Program-made: the position numbers and the translations under genes
Source: an uncultured Planktomarina sp.
Lineage (GTDB): Bacteria > Pseudomonadota > Alphaproteobacteria > Rhodobacterales > Rhodobacteraceae
DNA length: 64,000 nt
Reading direction: 5' to 3'
Assembly (NCBI GenBank): GCA_905182455.1
Contig: CAJJBJ010000002.1
Location: forward strand, 248,001-312,000
Part shown: in pieces, positions 1 through 8,431 of the stretch
How the letters are laid out: each line of letters starts with the position of its first letter
Numbering within the stretch: the stretch's first letter is position 1
The notes under the pieces: model-generated
Told to the model about the DNA's origin: nothing
Database searches by the model: none
What the model saw: the letters and a program-made list of their open reading frames with translations, nothing else

Positions 1-20
1 GGGAGGGCAAGTGTCCTCCC
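1..20 (+). other. Hairpin upstream of pstC
   Basis: A 6-bp inverted repeat (GGGAGG, 8-base loop, CCTCCC) sits at the window edge just before pstC. No T-run follows, so it is not a classic terminator. An RNA hairpin between pstS and pstC that stabilises or attenuates the transcript would fit, but pstS itself would lie outside the window. The assignment is inference. Confidence 0.3.
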
Positions 21-57
21 CGCGTCTACGTCGCAACTACTCTGTTAGGATGATGCT

Positions 58-1272
58 TTGGTCTCACTATCATTTCCCTTTGGAGTGACTTTATTTCTCG
101 CCGTGATTGGTTTCTTCGCCGGCAGAGCAAAAGCTACCTCCTCCGTGAATGGAAATTTTCGGCTGCTGCAAGCTCTCCCGAAGGCTTACGGCCAAACTGT
201 TTTGTTTTCGACCTTAATACCAGCAAGCCTCCTGCTGTTCGGTTGGGCTTTCGTGGTGCGGATCCTGGGGCCAGACTTTGCTGTCCTCCCGGACTTTGTG
301 TTCCAAGGTCTTGTGATTGCGATTGCAACCATTGGCGCCGGGGTTTCCTACCATTTGATCAAGCCCAGCCAGAGGGCGCGGGCGATCAGTGAACGGTGGA
401 TCATGGGTTTGCTAATTGCAGCCTCCGCCCTCGCGATTGTCACTACCATCGGCATTGTCCTATCCATGTTGTCAGAAAGCGCTAATTTTTTTCGCCAGCA
501 TTCTTGGACTGACTTTTTTTTTGGGGCCGTCTGGGCGCCAAATTTTAGGGGCGGCAGTGAGCTCAGCATTCTACCGCTGCTTTGGGGGACGCTATATATC
601 AGTTTGATCTCCCTCATCGTAGCCGTCCCAATCGGGCTATTTGCCGCTATTTATCTGTCTGAATATGCGGGCACGCGGCTGCGCTCTGTAGCAAAACCCG
701 CGATCGAGATTTTGGCAGGCATTCCCACCATCGTTTACGGTCTGTTTGCCCTGATTACCGTCGGACCAATGCTGCGTGATTTTTTTGCTCAACCTTTGGG
801 GCTCGGCGGCTCATCATCGTCAGTCATGACCGCGGGTTTGGTGATGGGTGTGATGTTGATCCCCTTTGTGTCCTCTTTGTCTGACGATATAATCAACGCC
901 GTCCCGCAAGCGATGCGAGATGGATCTTTAGGCCTTGGGGCCACTAAATCTGAAACCATTCGTCAAGTTGTTGTGCCTGCCGCATTGCCAGGCATTGTGG
1001 GCGCTGTGCTGCTGGCCGCATCTCGGGCTATTGGGGAAACCATGATCGTCGTTCTGGGAGCAGGAGCTGCGGCACGGTTTGATCTGAATCCTTTTGAAGC
1101 CATGACCACTGTCACCGTAAAAATTGTATCTCAACTCACCGGTGACACTGATTTTGCTAGCCCTGAAACGCTGGTGGCATTTGCTTTGGGGCTCTCACTT
1201 TTCGTGATCACATTGGGTTTGAATATCGTCGCCCTTGTCATTGTTCGCAAATATAGGGAGCAATACGAATGA
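58..1272 (+). CDS. pstC: Phosphate ABC transporter permease PstC
   Basis: Inner-membrane permease subunit of the high-affinity phosphate importer PstSCAB, about 404 residues. Several hydrophobic segments are visible, and residues about 180-400 form the binding-protein-dependent permease domain, with the EAA-type loop around AMRDGSLGLGATKSETIR. The start is a TTG preceded by TTAGGA; an in-frame TAG lies four codons upstream and the two nearby ATGs (50 and 53) are in another frame, so TTG is the only reasonable choice. It overlaps pstA by 4 bases, indicating translational coupling. Family assignment is firm. The Pho box that should control the operon would lie upstream of the window. Confidence 0.95.
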   Translation: MVSLSFPFGVTLFLAVIGFFAGRAKATSSVNGNFRLLQALPKAYGQTVLFSTLIPASLLLFGWAFVVRILGPDFAVLPDFVFQGLVIAIATIGAGVSYHLIKPSQRARAISERWIMGLLIAASALAIVTTIGIVLSMLSESANFFRQHSWTDFFFGAVWAPNFRGGSELSILPLLWGTLYISLISLIVAVPIGLFAAIYLSEYAGTRLRSVAKPAIEILAGIPTIVYGLFALITVGPMLRDFFAQPLGLGGSSSSVMTAGLVMGVMLIPFVSSLSDDIINAVPQAMRDGSLGLGATKSETIRQVVVPAALPGIVGAVLLAASRAIGETMIVVLGAGAAARFDLNPFEAMTTVTVKIVSQLTGDTDFASPETLVAFALGLSLFVITLGLNIVALVIVRKYREQYE

Positions 1273-2609
1273 CTGCCCACAGTACAAAAAAACATGGCTC
1301 ATTGCTGGTTAAAGATGCGCGGACCCAGCGGCGCAATAACGCAGAGTTGCGGTTTAGAGCCTATGGCCTCACAGCCGTAATCGTTGGCATCCTAGCGCTG
1401 ATCGTGCTTTTGGTATCTATATTTAGCAATGGAATATCAGCTTTTCAGCAAACCAAACTCATGATCACACTTGAGCTACCTGAGGCAAAATTGGATCAAA
1501 AGGGTCAGCGCGATTTGGATGTTATGAAAAAAGTTACCACCATTGGTTACTCAAAAGTTTTAGGCAATGGGCTGATTGATCAGTTGGATCGATTGGGTAT
1601 TGCCACGGATCTCAAAGATAAAGATGTGCGTGAAATTCTCTCGAAGGAGAGTGCTGCCACTTTGCGAGATGTGGTGCTGGCTGATCCCAGTTTGATCGGG
1701 ACCACTGTGACAATGGAATTCTTAGTTAATGGTCGTATTGATGGCTATTTTAAGGGCCGCGTCGATCGTGCCTCAGCGGAATTGGACAAAAATGTGAAGC
1801 CGGGCCAACTCGATATAGCCGACGCTTTAACCGAGCACGGCTTGATGTACACTCAGTTTAATTTGGATTTCATCCTCGCGCCGGATGCGTCAGATCAAAG
1901 ACCAGAAGCTGCCGGCTTAGGCGTCGCCATTCTAGGTTCGATTTACATGATGTTGGTGGTCTTGTTTGTGGCGTTGCCCGTGGGCGTAGCTGCCTCCATA
2001 TATCTAGAAGAATTTGCACCTAAAAACCGTCTAACCGATGTCATAGAGGTGAATATCTCAAATTTGGCGGCGGTTCCGTCGATTGTTTACGGGATTTTGG
2101 GCTTGGCTATTTTTATCAATATGGCGCAGTTCAATCAATCCTCACCACTGGTAGGTGGGCTGGTACTGACGCTCATGACCCTACCACGTATTATCATCCC
2201 GGCGCGCGCTGCGCTCAAGTCAGTTCCACCATCCATTCGCGATGCAGCTTTGGGGGTAGGGGCGTCACGTATGCAAACAGTGTTTCACCATGTGCTGCCT
2301 CTCGCCGCGCCCGGAATTCTCACGGGGGTAATAATTGGCTTGGGTCAAGCCTTAGGTGAAACGGCGCCCTTGCTGCTCATTGGAATGGTTGCCTTTGTCC
2401 GTGAATACCCCGCAGCCTTCACGGCAGATGCCGGACTTTTTGGTGAAGCCTCTACAGCTCTGCCAGTGCAGGTGTTCAATTGGACCCAAAGGGCCGACCC
2501 GGCTTTTGTCGAGAGGGCGTCTGGCGCCATCATCGTGCTGCTGGTGTTCTTGCTGATTATGAATGCACTCGCGATTTTCTTACGGAGGCGTTATGAACGT
2601 CGCTGGTAG
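1269..2609 (+). CDS. pstA: Phosphate ABC transporter permease PstA
   Basis: Second permease subunit of the Pst phosphate importer, pairing with PstC in the inner membrane. At 446 residues it is the long form: one N-terminal transmembrane segment, a periplasmic stretch of about 150 residues, then the permease domain from about residue 215, with the EAA-loop motif SIRDAALGVGASRMQT near residue 320. The start ATG overlaps the pstC stop, and pstB follows after 33 bases, so the operon is continuous. Confidence 0.95.
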   Translation: MTAHSTKKHGSLLVKDARTQRRNNAELRFRAYGLTAVIVGILALIVLLVSIFSNGISAFQQTKLMITLELPEAKLDQKGQRDLDVMKKVTTIGYSKVLGNGLIDQLDRLGIATDLKDKDVREILSKESAATLRDVVLADPSLIGTTVTMEFLVNGRIDGYFKGRVDRASAELDKNVKPGQLDIADALTEHGLMYTQFNLDFILAPDASDQRPEAAGLGVAILGSIYMMLVVLFVALPVGVAASIYLEEFAPKNRLTDVIEVNISNLAAVPSIVYGILGLAIFINMAQFNQSSPLVGGLVLTLMTLPRIIIPARAALKSVPPSIRDAALGVGASRMQTVFHHVLPLAAPGILTGVIIGLGQALGETAPLLLIGMVAFVREYPAAFTADAGLFGEASTALPVQVFNWTQRADPAFVERASGAIIVLLVFLLIMNALAIFLRRRYERRW

Positions 2610-2642
2610 TTTCAACATCACTCCGCAAAGGGTTTCCAGCCT

Positions 2643-3410
2643 ATGACTGATTTGCCCATCAAAATCTCGGCTCGTAACGTAGATGTGTTCTACGGGGCCA
2701 TTCATGCAATCAAGTCAGTAAATGTCGAAATTGCCGATAAGATGGTCACGTCATTTATTGGACCATCTGGATGCGGTAAGTCTACTTTTTTAAGATGTAT
2801 CAATAGGATGAACGATACAATTGACGTGTGTCGGGTGACGGGTGATATCTTGATCGATGCGGAAGACATCTATGATCGCCGGGTTGATCCTGTGCAACTG
2901 CGTGCCAAAGTGGGCATGGTGTTTCAAAAACCAAACCCCTTTCCCAAATCGATTTATGACAATGTGGCCTACGGTCCAAAAATTCATGGCATGGCGAGAA
3001 ATAAGACGGATCTCGATGAAATTGTTGAAAAATCTTTGCGCCGCGCGGCGCTTTGGGACGAAGCAAAAGACCGTCTGCAGGAACCCGGCACTGGGCTATC
3101 AGGCGGGCAGCAGCAACGTTTATGCATCGCACGTGCCGTGGCAACAGAACCAGAGGTTCTGCTTATGGATGAGCCATGCTCAGCGCTTGATCCCATCGCT
3201 ACAGCCCAGATTGAACAGCTGATTGACGAATTGCGCAGCTCCTATAGCGTTGTCATTGTTACTCACTCAATGGCACAGGCTTCACGCGTGAGCGACAGAA
3301 CGGCCTTTTTCCATCTTGGGGAATTGGTCGAATATGGCGACACCAGCCACATCTTCACCAACCCAAGTGACAAACGCACCGAAAGCTACATTACCGGACG
3401 AATTGGATAA
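2643..3410 (+). CDS. pstB: Phosphate ABC transporter ATPase PstB
   Basis: ATP-binding subunit that energises phosphate import through PstC/PstA. At 255 residues it is of normal length, with Walker [10 protein letters not shown] near residue 40, the ABC signature LSGGQQQR, Walker [13 protein letters not shown], and the switch histidine in VTHSMAQA. phoU begins 4 bases after its stop. Confidence 0.97.
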   Translation: MTDLPIKISARNVDVFYGAIHAIKSVNVEIADKMVTSFIGPSGCGKSTFLRCINRMNDTIDVCRVTGDILIDAEDIYDRRVDPVQLRAKVGMVFQKPNPFPKSIYDNVAYGPKIHGMARNKTDLDEIVEKSLRRAALWDEAKDRLQEPGTGLSGGQQQRLCIARAVATEPEVLLMDEPCSALDPIATAQIEQLIDELRSSYSVVIVTHSMAQASRVSDRTAFFHLGELVEYGDTSHIFTNPSDKRTESYITGRIG

Positions 3411-3414
3411 AATA

Positions 3415-4119
3415 ATGCAAGAACAGCATATTGTTACGGCGTTTGACCGAGACTTGGAAGCCATTCAATCCAACATCATGAAGATGGGCGGATTGGTTGA
3501 AGCTGCGATGACCGGCAGCGCTACGGCTTTGGATGACCGTGACGTTGATCTTGCCGAGCAGGTGCGAGCTGATGACAAAAAGATTGATGCATTAGAGGTT
3601 CTGATCAATGAAGACTGTGCGCGATTGATCGCGTTGCGTGCGCCGATGGCCTCGGATCTTCGGACGGTATTGTCCGTGATGAAAATCGCTGGGGCTTTAG
3701 AGCGGGTAGGGGATTACGCAAAGAATCTGGCCAAGCGCTCTGTCTTATTGCTGGGCAGCACAAGGATCGACGGGGCCGAGGGCAGCTTGCTGCGGATGAT
3801 CAAGGAAGTGGAATCCATGTTGGGCGATGTTTTAAACGCCTATGTAGCAGGAGATAGTGATCTGGCCGAGACGGTGCGTCTGCGCGATCATACGGTAGAT
3901 CAGATGTATAATGGGTTATTTCGTGAGATTTTAACCCATATGATGGAAGACCCACGTAATATATCGACCTGCATGCATCTGCATTTTATTGCAAAAAATG
4001 TGGAACGCATGGGTGATCACGTGACCAATATCGCTGAACAGGTCATTTACGCGGTCAACGGTGAGTTGCCGGAGGATCCCCGACCAAAGGGCAATATTGC
4101 AGTGGCGGATGGTCAATAA
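3415..4119 (+). CDS. phoU: Phosphate transport regulator PhoU
   Basis: PhoU links Pst transport activity to the Pho two-component system and prevents phosphate over-uptake. The product is 234 residues, made of two repeated three-helix PhoU domains; the metal-binding E/DxxxD motifs are visible as RVGDYAKN in the first half and RMGDHVTN in the second. The frame stays open about 100 bases upstream into pstB, but the ATG at 3415, four bases after the pstB stop, gives the standard N-terminus (MQEQHIVTAFDRDL) and is preferred. Confidence 0.95.
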   Translation: MQEQHIVTAFDRDLEAIQSNIMKMGGLVEAAMTGSATALDDRDVDLAEQVRADDKKIDALEVLINEDCARLIALRAPMASDLRTVLSVMKIAGALERVGDYAKNLAKRSVLLLGSTRIDGAEGSLLRMIKEVESMLGDVLNAYVAGDSDLAETVRLRDHTVDQMYNGLFREILTHMMEDPRNISTCMHLHFIAKNVERMGDHVTNIAEQVIYAVNGELPEDPRPKGNIAVADGQ

Positions 4120-4807
4120 GGTGAGCCTCAAGGCCAAACTCCTTTTGGTTGAAGATGAGGCATCCCAACAGGTCATATTGGACTATAACCTTAAGTCTGC
4201 AGGATATGAGACTGTGCAAGCCAGCGATGGGTATCAGGCCTTGCAATTGATTGACGAAGAGCTTCCAGATTTGATCTTGCTTGACTGGATGTTACCTGGC
4301 GTGTCGGGTATTGAAATTTGCAGGCAATTGAAGGCCCGTAAGGACACGCGCGAAATTCCGATCATCATGCTGTCAGCGCGCTCTGAGGAAGTCGATAAAG
4401 TCCGCGGTTTGGAAACCGGTGCTGATGACTATATGCAAAAACCTTATGGCATCCAGGAGCTATTAGCACGGATCAAGTTACAGCTGAAGCGAGTGCGTCC
4501 TGCGACTACGGGTGTCGAACTGCGGCATGGTGATCTGCGGATCGATACAGCAGCGCAGCGGGTTTGGCGCGCAGATCACGAGATTGCCTTGGGTCGTCGG
4601 GAGTATGCCTTGCTACTCGCATTAATCGAACGACCCGGAAAAGTCTTTGAGCGTGGCTATCTTCTAGATCAGGTTTGGGGGCGCAACATGGATGTGGAAA
4701 CGCGCACTGTTGACGTGCATATTGCGCGGGTGCGTAAAGCTTTGGTACAATTTGGCGGAGAGACCATGATCCGTACCGTGCGAGGCTCCGGTTATTCTCT
4801 GGAATAA
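4109..4807 (+). CDS. phoB: Phosphate response regulator PhoB
   Basis: OmpR/PhoB-type response regulator that switches on the pho regulon when phosphorylated by PhoR. The receiver has the acidic pair in LLVEDE, the phosphorylation site in LLDWMLPG, the Thr/Ser-equivalent in MLSAR and the lysine in MQKPY. The C-terminal winged helix covers about residues 135-232. Two starts are possible: ATG 4109, overlapping phoU by 11 bases, or GTG 4121, two bases after the phoU stop. It is the last gene of the pst-pho cluster; no phoR is present in the window. Confidence 0.93.
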   Translation: MVNKVSLKAKLLLVEDEASQQVILDYNLKSAGYETVQASDGYQALQLIDEELPDLILLDWMLPGVSGIEICRQLKARKDTREIPIIMLSARSEEVDKVRGLETGADDYMQKPYGIQELLARIKLQLKRVRPATTGVELRHGDLRIDTAAQRVWRADHEIALGRREYALLLALIERPGKVFERGYLLDQVWGRNMDVETRTVDVHIARVRKALVQFGGETMIRTVRGSGYSLE

Positions 4808-4995
4808 TGACTAATATTTATTTAACATAATACTAATTATGCGTCTTATCTTCGCCCACTTGTTAACAACTTTCTGATATAAAACGAAAATCCCCCTTTT
4901 GAGATTTGTACAAAGACTAGACGCTTTTCTACGGTTGCCAGACGACCCGTGTGCTATTTGTTCTAGCCTTAATTTACCCTAAATCGGGCTTGGAT

Positions 4996-5010
4996 CAGAC
5001 CACCGGTCTG
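4996..5010. repeat. 15-bp inverted repeat, operator-like
   Basis: CAGACC-ACC-GGTCTG is a perfect 6-bp dyad with a 3-base spacer in non-coding DNA. The size suits a dimeric transcription factor site better than a terminator because no T-run follows. The function is unknown. Confidence 0.3.
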
Positions 5011-5064
5011 GGTTTAATTTTACGGGTTCATTGAGGTTTTCCCGAGACAGAAAAAACAGTAACG

Positions 5065-5091
5065 ACAGGACAGACTGTTCTGTATTCCTGT
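5065..5091. repeat. Nested inverted repeat
   Basis: ACAGGA (5065-5070) pairs with TCCTGT (5086-5091), and inside it CAGA pairs with TCTG around a CTGT loop, leaving a 3-base bulge. It could be an RNA hairpin or a protein site; the sequence does not decide. Confidence 0.25.
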
Positions 5092-5214
5092 ACGTTCTGT
5101 AGTTTCTAGGAGAATACTAATTATAACATTTATATAAGGAGTAATTAGGCCAGCGGCTGAAAACCAGCACTCTTACCAATTTGCAACTTACAGAGGGGTA
5201 GTGCAAATACTGTC

Positions 5215-5655
5215 TCAGAGCAACTGGCCTTCTTTGTGCTTCAGGTTCATGCGGGCGGATTTTCCGTAGGCGTCTAAATTTCCGTCCCCAAGCAGTGGGA
5301 CCAGCAGCAAAATCTCGTCACGGATGCGCTCAATAATTTCAACCTCACCGAGAGCGGTGAACATGGCTATATCAACCTCGCGCGGGGCCCCTTCTCCATA
5401 CAAAGCTGAATTTTGGTCACCGCATGGCCCCACAGACTCACCGAAAAAATGCCCATTGGCGACACTAAAATCCAGCTTTGACGACAGCTCAAAGGTATTA
5501 TCGGCCAGCCGGGTGCAAACCTAGCCATAATCACGCAGGGTCGCCACCGCGCGCTACATGCCGGCCCATGATGCCGCGGGCAGCAGCTCACACAGCCGAT
5601 TGAGGCTTACTCGCCCCTCAGACCAGATCACACGTCCACAACCATCAAAAACCAT
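5215..5655 (-). pseudogene. Broken gene of unknown family, two internal stops
   Basis: One continuous minus-strand frame of 146 codons plus a stop runs from ATG 5655 to TGA 5215 and is interrupted only by two TAG codons near codons 34 and 45. Between and after them the translation looks protein-like (for example LADNTFELSSKLDFSVANG, then VEIIERIRDEILLLVPLLGD). An in-frame TAA lies a few codons upstream of the ATG, so the N-terminus may also be missing. I do not recognise the family. CAG-to-TAG or TGG-to-TAG changes would explain both stops. The neighbours phoB and tsf give no functional hint. Confidence 0.55.
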
Positions 5656-5785
5656 TAGCTGGGATATTTTTTAAGCTCTTATTAATTTTTTTGCGTATGG
5701 CGACCAATAAATTAACAAACTACTGATTTATATCGTAATAATGAAGATATGTACCATGGGGTCGTGTTACCACAGGATGGTCACA

Positions 5786-5813
5786 AAATAGGCGCCCCGA
5801 AGGACGCCTATTT
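5786..5813 (-). terminator. Rho-independent terminator after rpsB-tsf
   Basis: Nine-base arms AAATAGGCG and CGCCTATTT flank a 10-base loop, 20 bases beyond the tsf stop. Read on the minus strand the hairpin ends in TATTTTG, giving the U-rich tail. This is the end of the rpsB-tsf transcript. Confidence 0.8.
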
Positions 5814-5832
5814 AGCAGTATCTCAGGGCGGT

Positions 5833-6708
5833 TCAGCCCTTCATTGTTTTTGCAACTTCAGCTGCAAAATCCTCAACAACTTTTTCAATGCCTTCGCCCA
5901 CTTCCAAGCGGACGAAATCTGTGATCTGAACACCAGCTTCTTCAGCTGCTTGCGCAACTGTAAGATCTGGGTTCACCACAAAAGCCTGACCCATAAGGGT
6001 AGATTCCGCCATGAATTTCTTCATCCGACCCACGATCATTTTTTCGATCACAGCTTCTGGCTTGCCGCTTTCGCGTGCGATGTCCATTTGAACTTGCTTT
6101 TCTTTTTCAACCATTACTGGGTCCAAAGAAGCTTCGTTCAGCGCTGTTGGATGAGCAGCTGCAATGTGCATTGCAACCTGTTTTCCGAAGGATTCGTTGC
6201 CTGCAGACATGCCAACCAAAACACCAATCTTGCCCATGCCATCTGCGACAGAGTTGTGAACATAGGACACAACGCAATCCGCAGATACGGTCGACATGCG
6301 ACGCAAAGACATATTCTCGCCGATTTTTGCAATCGCGTCTGTGATCAGCTCTGAAACAGGTTTGCCGTCTACGTCTGTAGTGGCCAAAGCCTCTACAGAG
6401 CCAGCGCCCAAAGCCGCGTCAGCAATTTTGGAAACCATGGCTTGAAAATCTGCATTTTTGCCAACAAAGTCAGTCTCGGAATTTACTTCAACAGCAACAC
6501 CTTTGCCGCCAGAGACAGCCACAGCTACAAGACCCTCAGCCGCAGTCCGGCTGGATTTTTTAGCAGCCTTGGCCAGACCTTTTGTCCGCAGCCAATCCAT
6601 GGATACTTCCATGTCGCCATCGTTTTCAGTCAATGCTTTTTTAGCGTCCATCATGCCTGCGCCAGATTTTTCACGCAGTTCTTTCACCATTGCAGCTGTA
6701 ATCGCCAT
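5833..6708 (-). CDS. tsf: Translation elongation factor Ts
   Basis: EF-Ts is the guanine-nucleotide exchange factor that recycles EF-Tu. The product is 291 residues. The N-terminal UBA-like domain ([19 protein letters not shown]) is followed by the core with the EF-Tu contact motif SETDFVGKN. The start ATG has AAGGA nine bases upstream. rpsB lies 68 bases upstream on the same strand, the usual bacterial pair. Confidence 0.97.
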   Translation of the reverse strand: MAITAAMVKELREKSGAGMMDAKKALTENDGDMEVSMDWLRTKGLAKAAKKSSRTAAEGLVAVAVSGGKGVAVEVNSETDFVGKNADFQAMVSKIADAALGAGSVEALATTDVDGKPVSELITDAIAKIGENMSLRRMSTVSADCVVSYVHNSVADGMGKIGVLVGMSAGNESFGKQVAMHIAAAHPTALNEASLDPVMVEKEKQVQMDIARESGKPEAVIEKMIVGRMKKFMAESTLMGQAFVVNPDLTVAQAAEEAGVQITDFVRLEVGEGIEKVVEDFAAEVAKTMKG

Positions 6709-6776
6709 AATCGTGTTCCTTTATCTATAAGAGTGAATGCGGGTGCGGCGAACCGCACCCGAAACATATCTAAAGT

Positions 6777-7568
6777 TTAAGCTTTTGTTTCAGCAGCTGG
6801 TGCTTCTACGGCTAAGGCTTCGGCAACAGCTTCTTCAGCTGGAGCTTCATCCATCGCACCCAAATCAACGCCAGCTGCGCCCAATTGTGCGGACATGCCT
6901 TCCAAAGCAGCGCGGGCTGCAAGGTCGCAGTACAAAGCGATGGCGCGGGCTGCGTCATCATTGCCAGGGATCACATAGTCGATACCATCTGGTGGGCAGT
7001 TTGTGTCTACGATCGCCACAACTGGAATGCCAAGTTTCTTGGCTTCTGCGATGGCCAGATCTTCTTTGTTAACGTCGATGACGAACAACAGATCAGGAAC
7101 ACCGCCCATTTCGCGGATGCCACCCAGAGAAGCCTGCAATTTAGTCTGGTCACGTTCCATGCCCAAACGTTCTTTTTTGGTTAGACCTTCAAAGCCTGTT
7201 TCCATCTTTTCGTCGATTTCTTTTAGACGGCTGATGGATTTAGACACGGTTTGCCAATTAGTGAGCGTGCCGCCCAACCAACGGTGGTTCATGTAATACT
7301 GTGCACATTTCTCGGCGGCCTCAGCCACTGGATTTTGTGCTTGGCGCTTGGTGCCAACAAACAAGATGCGGCCGCCTTTGGCTACTGTATCTTGGATAGC
7401 TTTCAAAGCAGCGTCGAGCATTGGAACAGTCTGTGTCAAATCCATGATGTGGATGCCATTACGCTCCCCATAAATAAATTGACCCATACGAGGGTTCCAT
7501 CGCTGTGTTTGGTGTCCAAAGTGAACGCCAGCTTCCAAGAGCTGACGCATTGTGAAATCTACGGCCAT
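6777..7568 (-). CDS. rpsB: 30S ribosomal protein S2
   Basis: S2 of the small ribosomal subunit, about 263 residues. It opens with the conserved [11 protein letters not shown] and contains [11 protein letters not shown]; the C-terminal extension is rich in Ala and Glu, as in other alphaproteobacteria. Two in-frame ATGs occur (7574 and 7568); AGGA lies seven bases before 7568 but directly against 7574, so 7568 is preferred. It is followed by tsf and preceded by a structured leader. Confidence 0.95.
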   Translation of the reverse strand: MAVDFTMRQLLEAGVHFGHQTQRWNPRMGQFIYGERNGIHIMDLTQTVPMLDAALKAIQDTVAKGGRILFVGTKRQAQNPVAEAAEKCAQYYMNHRWLGGTLTNWQTVSKSISRLKEIDEKMETGFEGLTKKERLGMERDQTKLQASLGGIREMGGVPDLLFVIDVNKEDLAIAEAKKLGIPVVAIVDTNCPPDGIDYVIPGNDDAARAIALYCDLAARAALEGMSAQLGAAGVDLGAMDEAPAEEAVAEALAVEAPAAETKA

Positions 7569-7581
7569 TGCCATTTCCTTT

Positions 7582-7680
7582 CCGGTTTATGCCTCGGTGG
7601 GGATGTAGAGATTGCTCTCAACCGGCGGACTTTTGAGGATTTCTCCCTCAAAGACCCAAACCCCACCTGCGAAGTGAGAG
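7582..7680 (-). promoter_or_regulatory. Structured rpsB 5' leader, possible autoregulatory RNA
   Basis: Complementary segments in the leader, as + strand positions: CTCTCA 7615-7620 with TGAGAG 7675-7680; GGTGGGG 7596-7602 with CCCCACC 7661-7667; a local hairpin of TTTGAGG 7632-7638 with CCTCAAA 7646-7652; and CCGGTT 7582-7587 with AACCGG 7620-7625. The first two pairs cross, which implies a pseudoknot, and the last lies beside the Shine-Dalgarno. Ribosomal protein leaders often act this way. The pairings are seen in the sequence; the role is inferred. Confidence 0.45.
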
Positions 7681-7817
7681 TGCTTTAGTCTGCGCCCTGC
7701 CCGATGGCAAGCTGAAACCTGTGATAAAGCTGCTATATTTGATGAATTTGCAGTGTTTTTCTTGCGCTTCGGTGCTCCAAGGCATCTATGGATGCTCTAA
7801 AAGGCCAGACGCAAATA

Positions 7818-7852
7818 AAATAGGGCGCACCTTATACGGGAGCGCCCTATTT
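7818..7852 (-). terminator. Rho-independent terminator after the cold-shock gene
   Basis: Eleven-base arms AAATAGGGCGC and GCGCCCTATTT form a perfect stem with a 13-base loop, 43 bases past the cold-shock gene stop. On the minus strand the stem runs into TATTTTATTTG, a good U-rich tail. It separates the cold-shock gene from rpsB. Confidence 0.8.
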
Positions 7853-7895
7853 CCTAACTTAGTCAGACATCATCTCCACGAATGGAAAATGGACC

Positions 7896-8102
7896 TTATA
7901 CCAATACGATGTTTGACGCGCTTTCGCGGCCATCGCGGCCAGGTTCGATATCGAAAGTTACTTTTTGGTCATCATTCAGACCTGTAAGGCCAGCTTGCTC
8001 AACGGCAGAGATGTGCACGAATACATCCTTAGAGCCGCCATCGGGAGCTATAAAGCCGAAGCCTTTTGAAGTGTTAAACCATTTGACGGTGCCAGTAGCC
8101 AT
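7896..8102 (-). CDS. Cold-shock protein, CspA family
   Basis: A 68-residue single cold-shock domain that binds single-stranded RNA and DNA. Both nucleic-acid motifs are present: KGFGFIAPD (RNP1) and VFVHIS (RNP2). The start is ATGGCTACTGGCACCG with AAGGAGAA upstream. The gene is monocistronic, with its own terminator. A non-coding stretch of over 300 bases upstream could hold the long leader typical of cold-shock mRNAs. Genomes usually carry several paralogues, so a specific number is not assigned. Confidence 0.95.
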   Translation of the reverse strand: MATGTVKWFNTSKGFGFIAPDGGSKDVFVHISAVEQAGLTGLNDDQKVTFDIEPGRDGRESASNIVLV

Positions 8103-8431
8103 CGTCGTTCTCCTTGTTTAGTCTGCCCACGGAATGCAGCAGTTTGGCTAAGTCGTGTTAGATCGAAAGACTGAGCCATAAGGAGCAGTGATGCCGATAG
8201 ATGTAACGTCGCATAAACTATATGTACGATTTTTAATATAATTGCAAGCGATAGCTGTATTTGCTCCAATATTCCCAATATTTATGGGAATAAGCAGTGG
8301 ACTTTGAAAGTCGGTCAGGCATTCACGTTAAATAAATACTAATATTTAACCCATCAATTTGGTCACTTTCTGAGCCGTTTGGGATTTTTTCCTGTTTAAC
8401 CTTCGAGCCCACTTGTTTATCGGAGGTTGCC
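8103..8431. other. Divergent intergenic region between csp and psuK
   Basis: These 329 bases hold no supported gene. They should contain the cold-shock promoter and leader on the minus strand and the psuK promoter on the plus strand. The Shine-Dalgarno GGAGG at 8422-8426 belongs to psuK. No strong hairpin is seen. Confidence 0.5.

Larger units (their letters stand above)
4808..5214. other. Intergenic region, AT-rich, with inverted repeats
   Basis: No coding sequence is supported in these 407 bases between phoB and a broken gene. The DNA is AT-rich and holds two short inverted repeats listed separately (4996-5010 and 5065-5091). There is no T-tailed hairpin after phoB. A Shine-Dalgarno-like AAGGAG near 5138 is not followed by a usable reading frame. 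Confidence 0.5.

Noticed and set aside
4808-5214. Small gene starting after AAGGAG near 5138
   Set aside because: Only a GCC/AGC-rich short frame follows with no proper start codon at the right distance and early stops.
5215-5655. Amber (TAG) recoding, for example pyrrolysine, to explain the two internal TAGs
   Set aside because: The MttB homologue in the window has no internal TAG, other dead genes here carry different stop codons, and no pyl gene or suppressor tRNA is visible.
5749-6354. 201-residue plus-strand open frame over tsf
   Set aside because: It is antisense to the well-supported tsf gene, has no recognisable domain and its Cys/His-rich composition is typical of a shadow frame.
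8048-8278. 76-residue minus-strand frame overlapping the cold-shock gene start
   Set aside because: Different frame from the cold-shock protein, no ribosome site and no family features; it is leader or promoter DNA.
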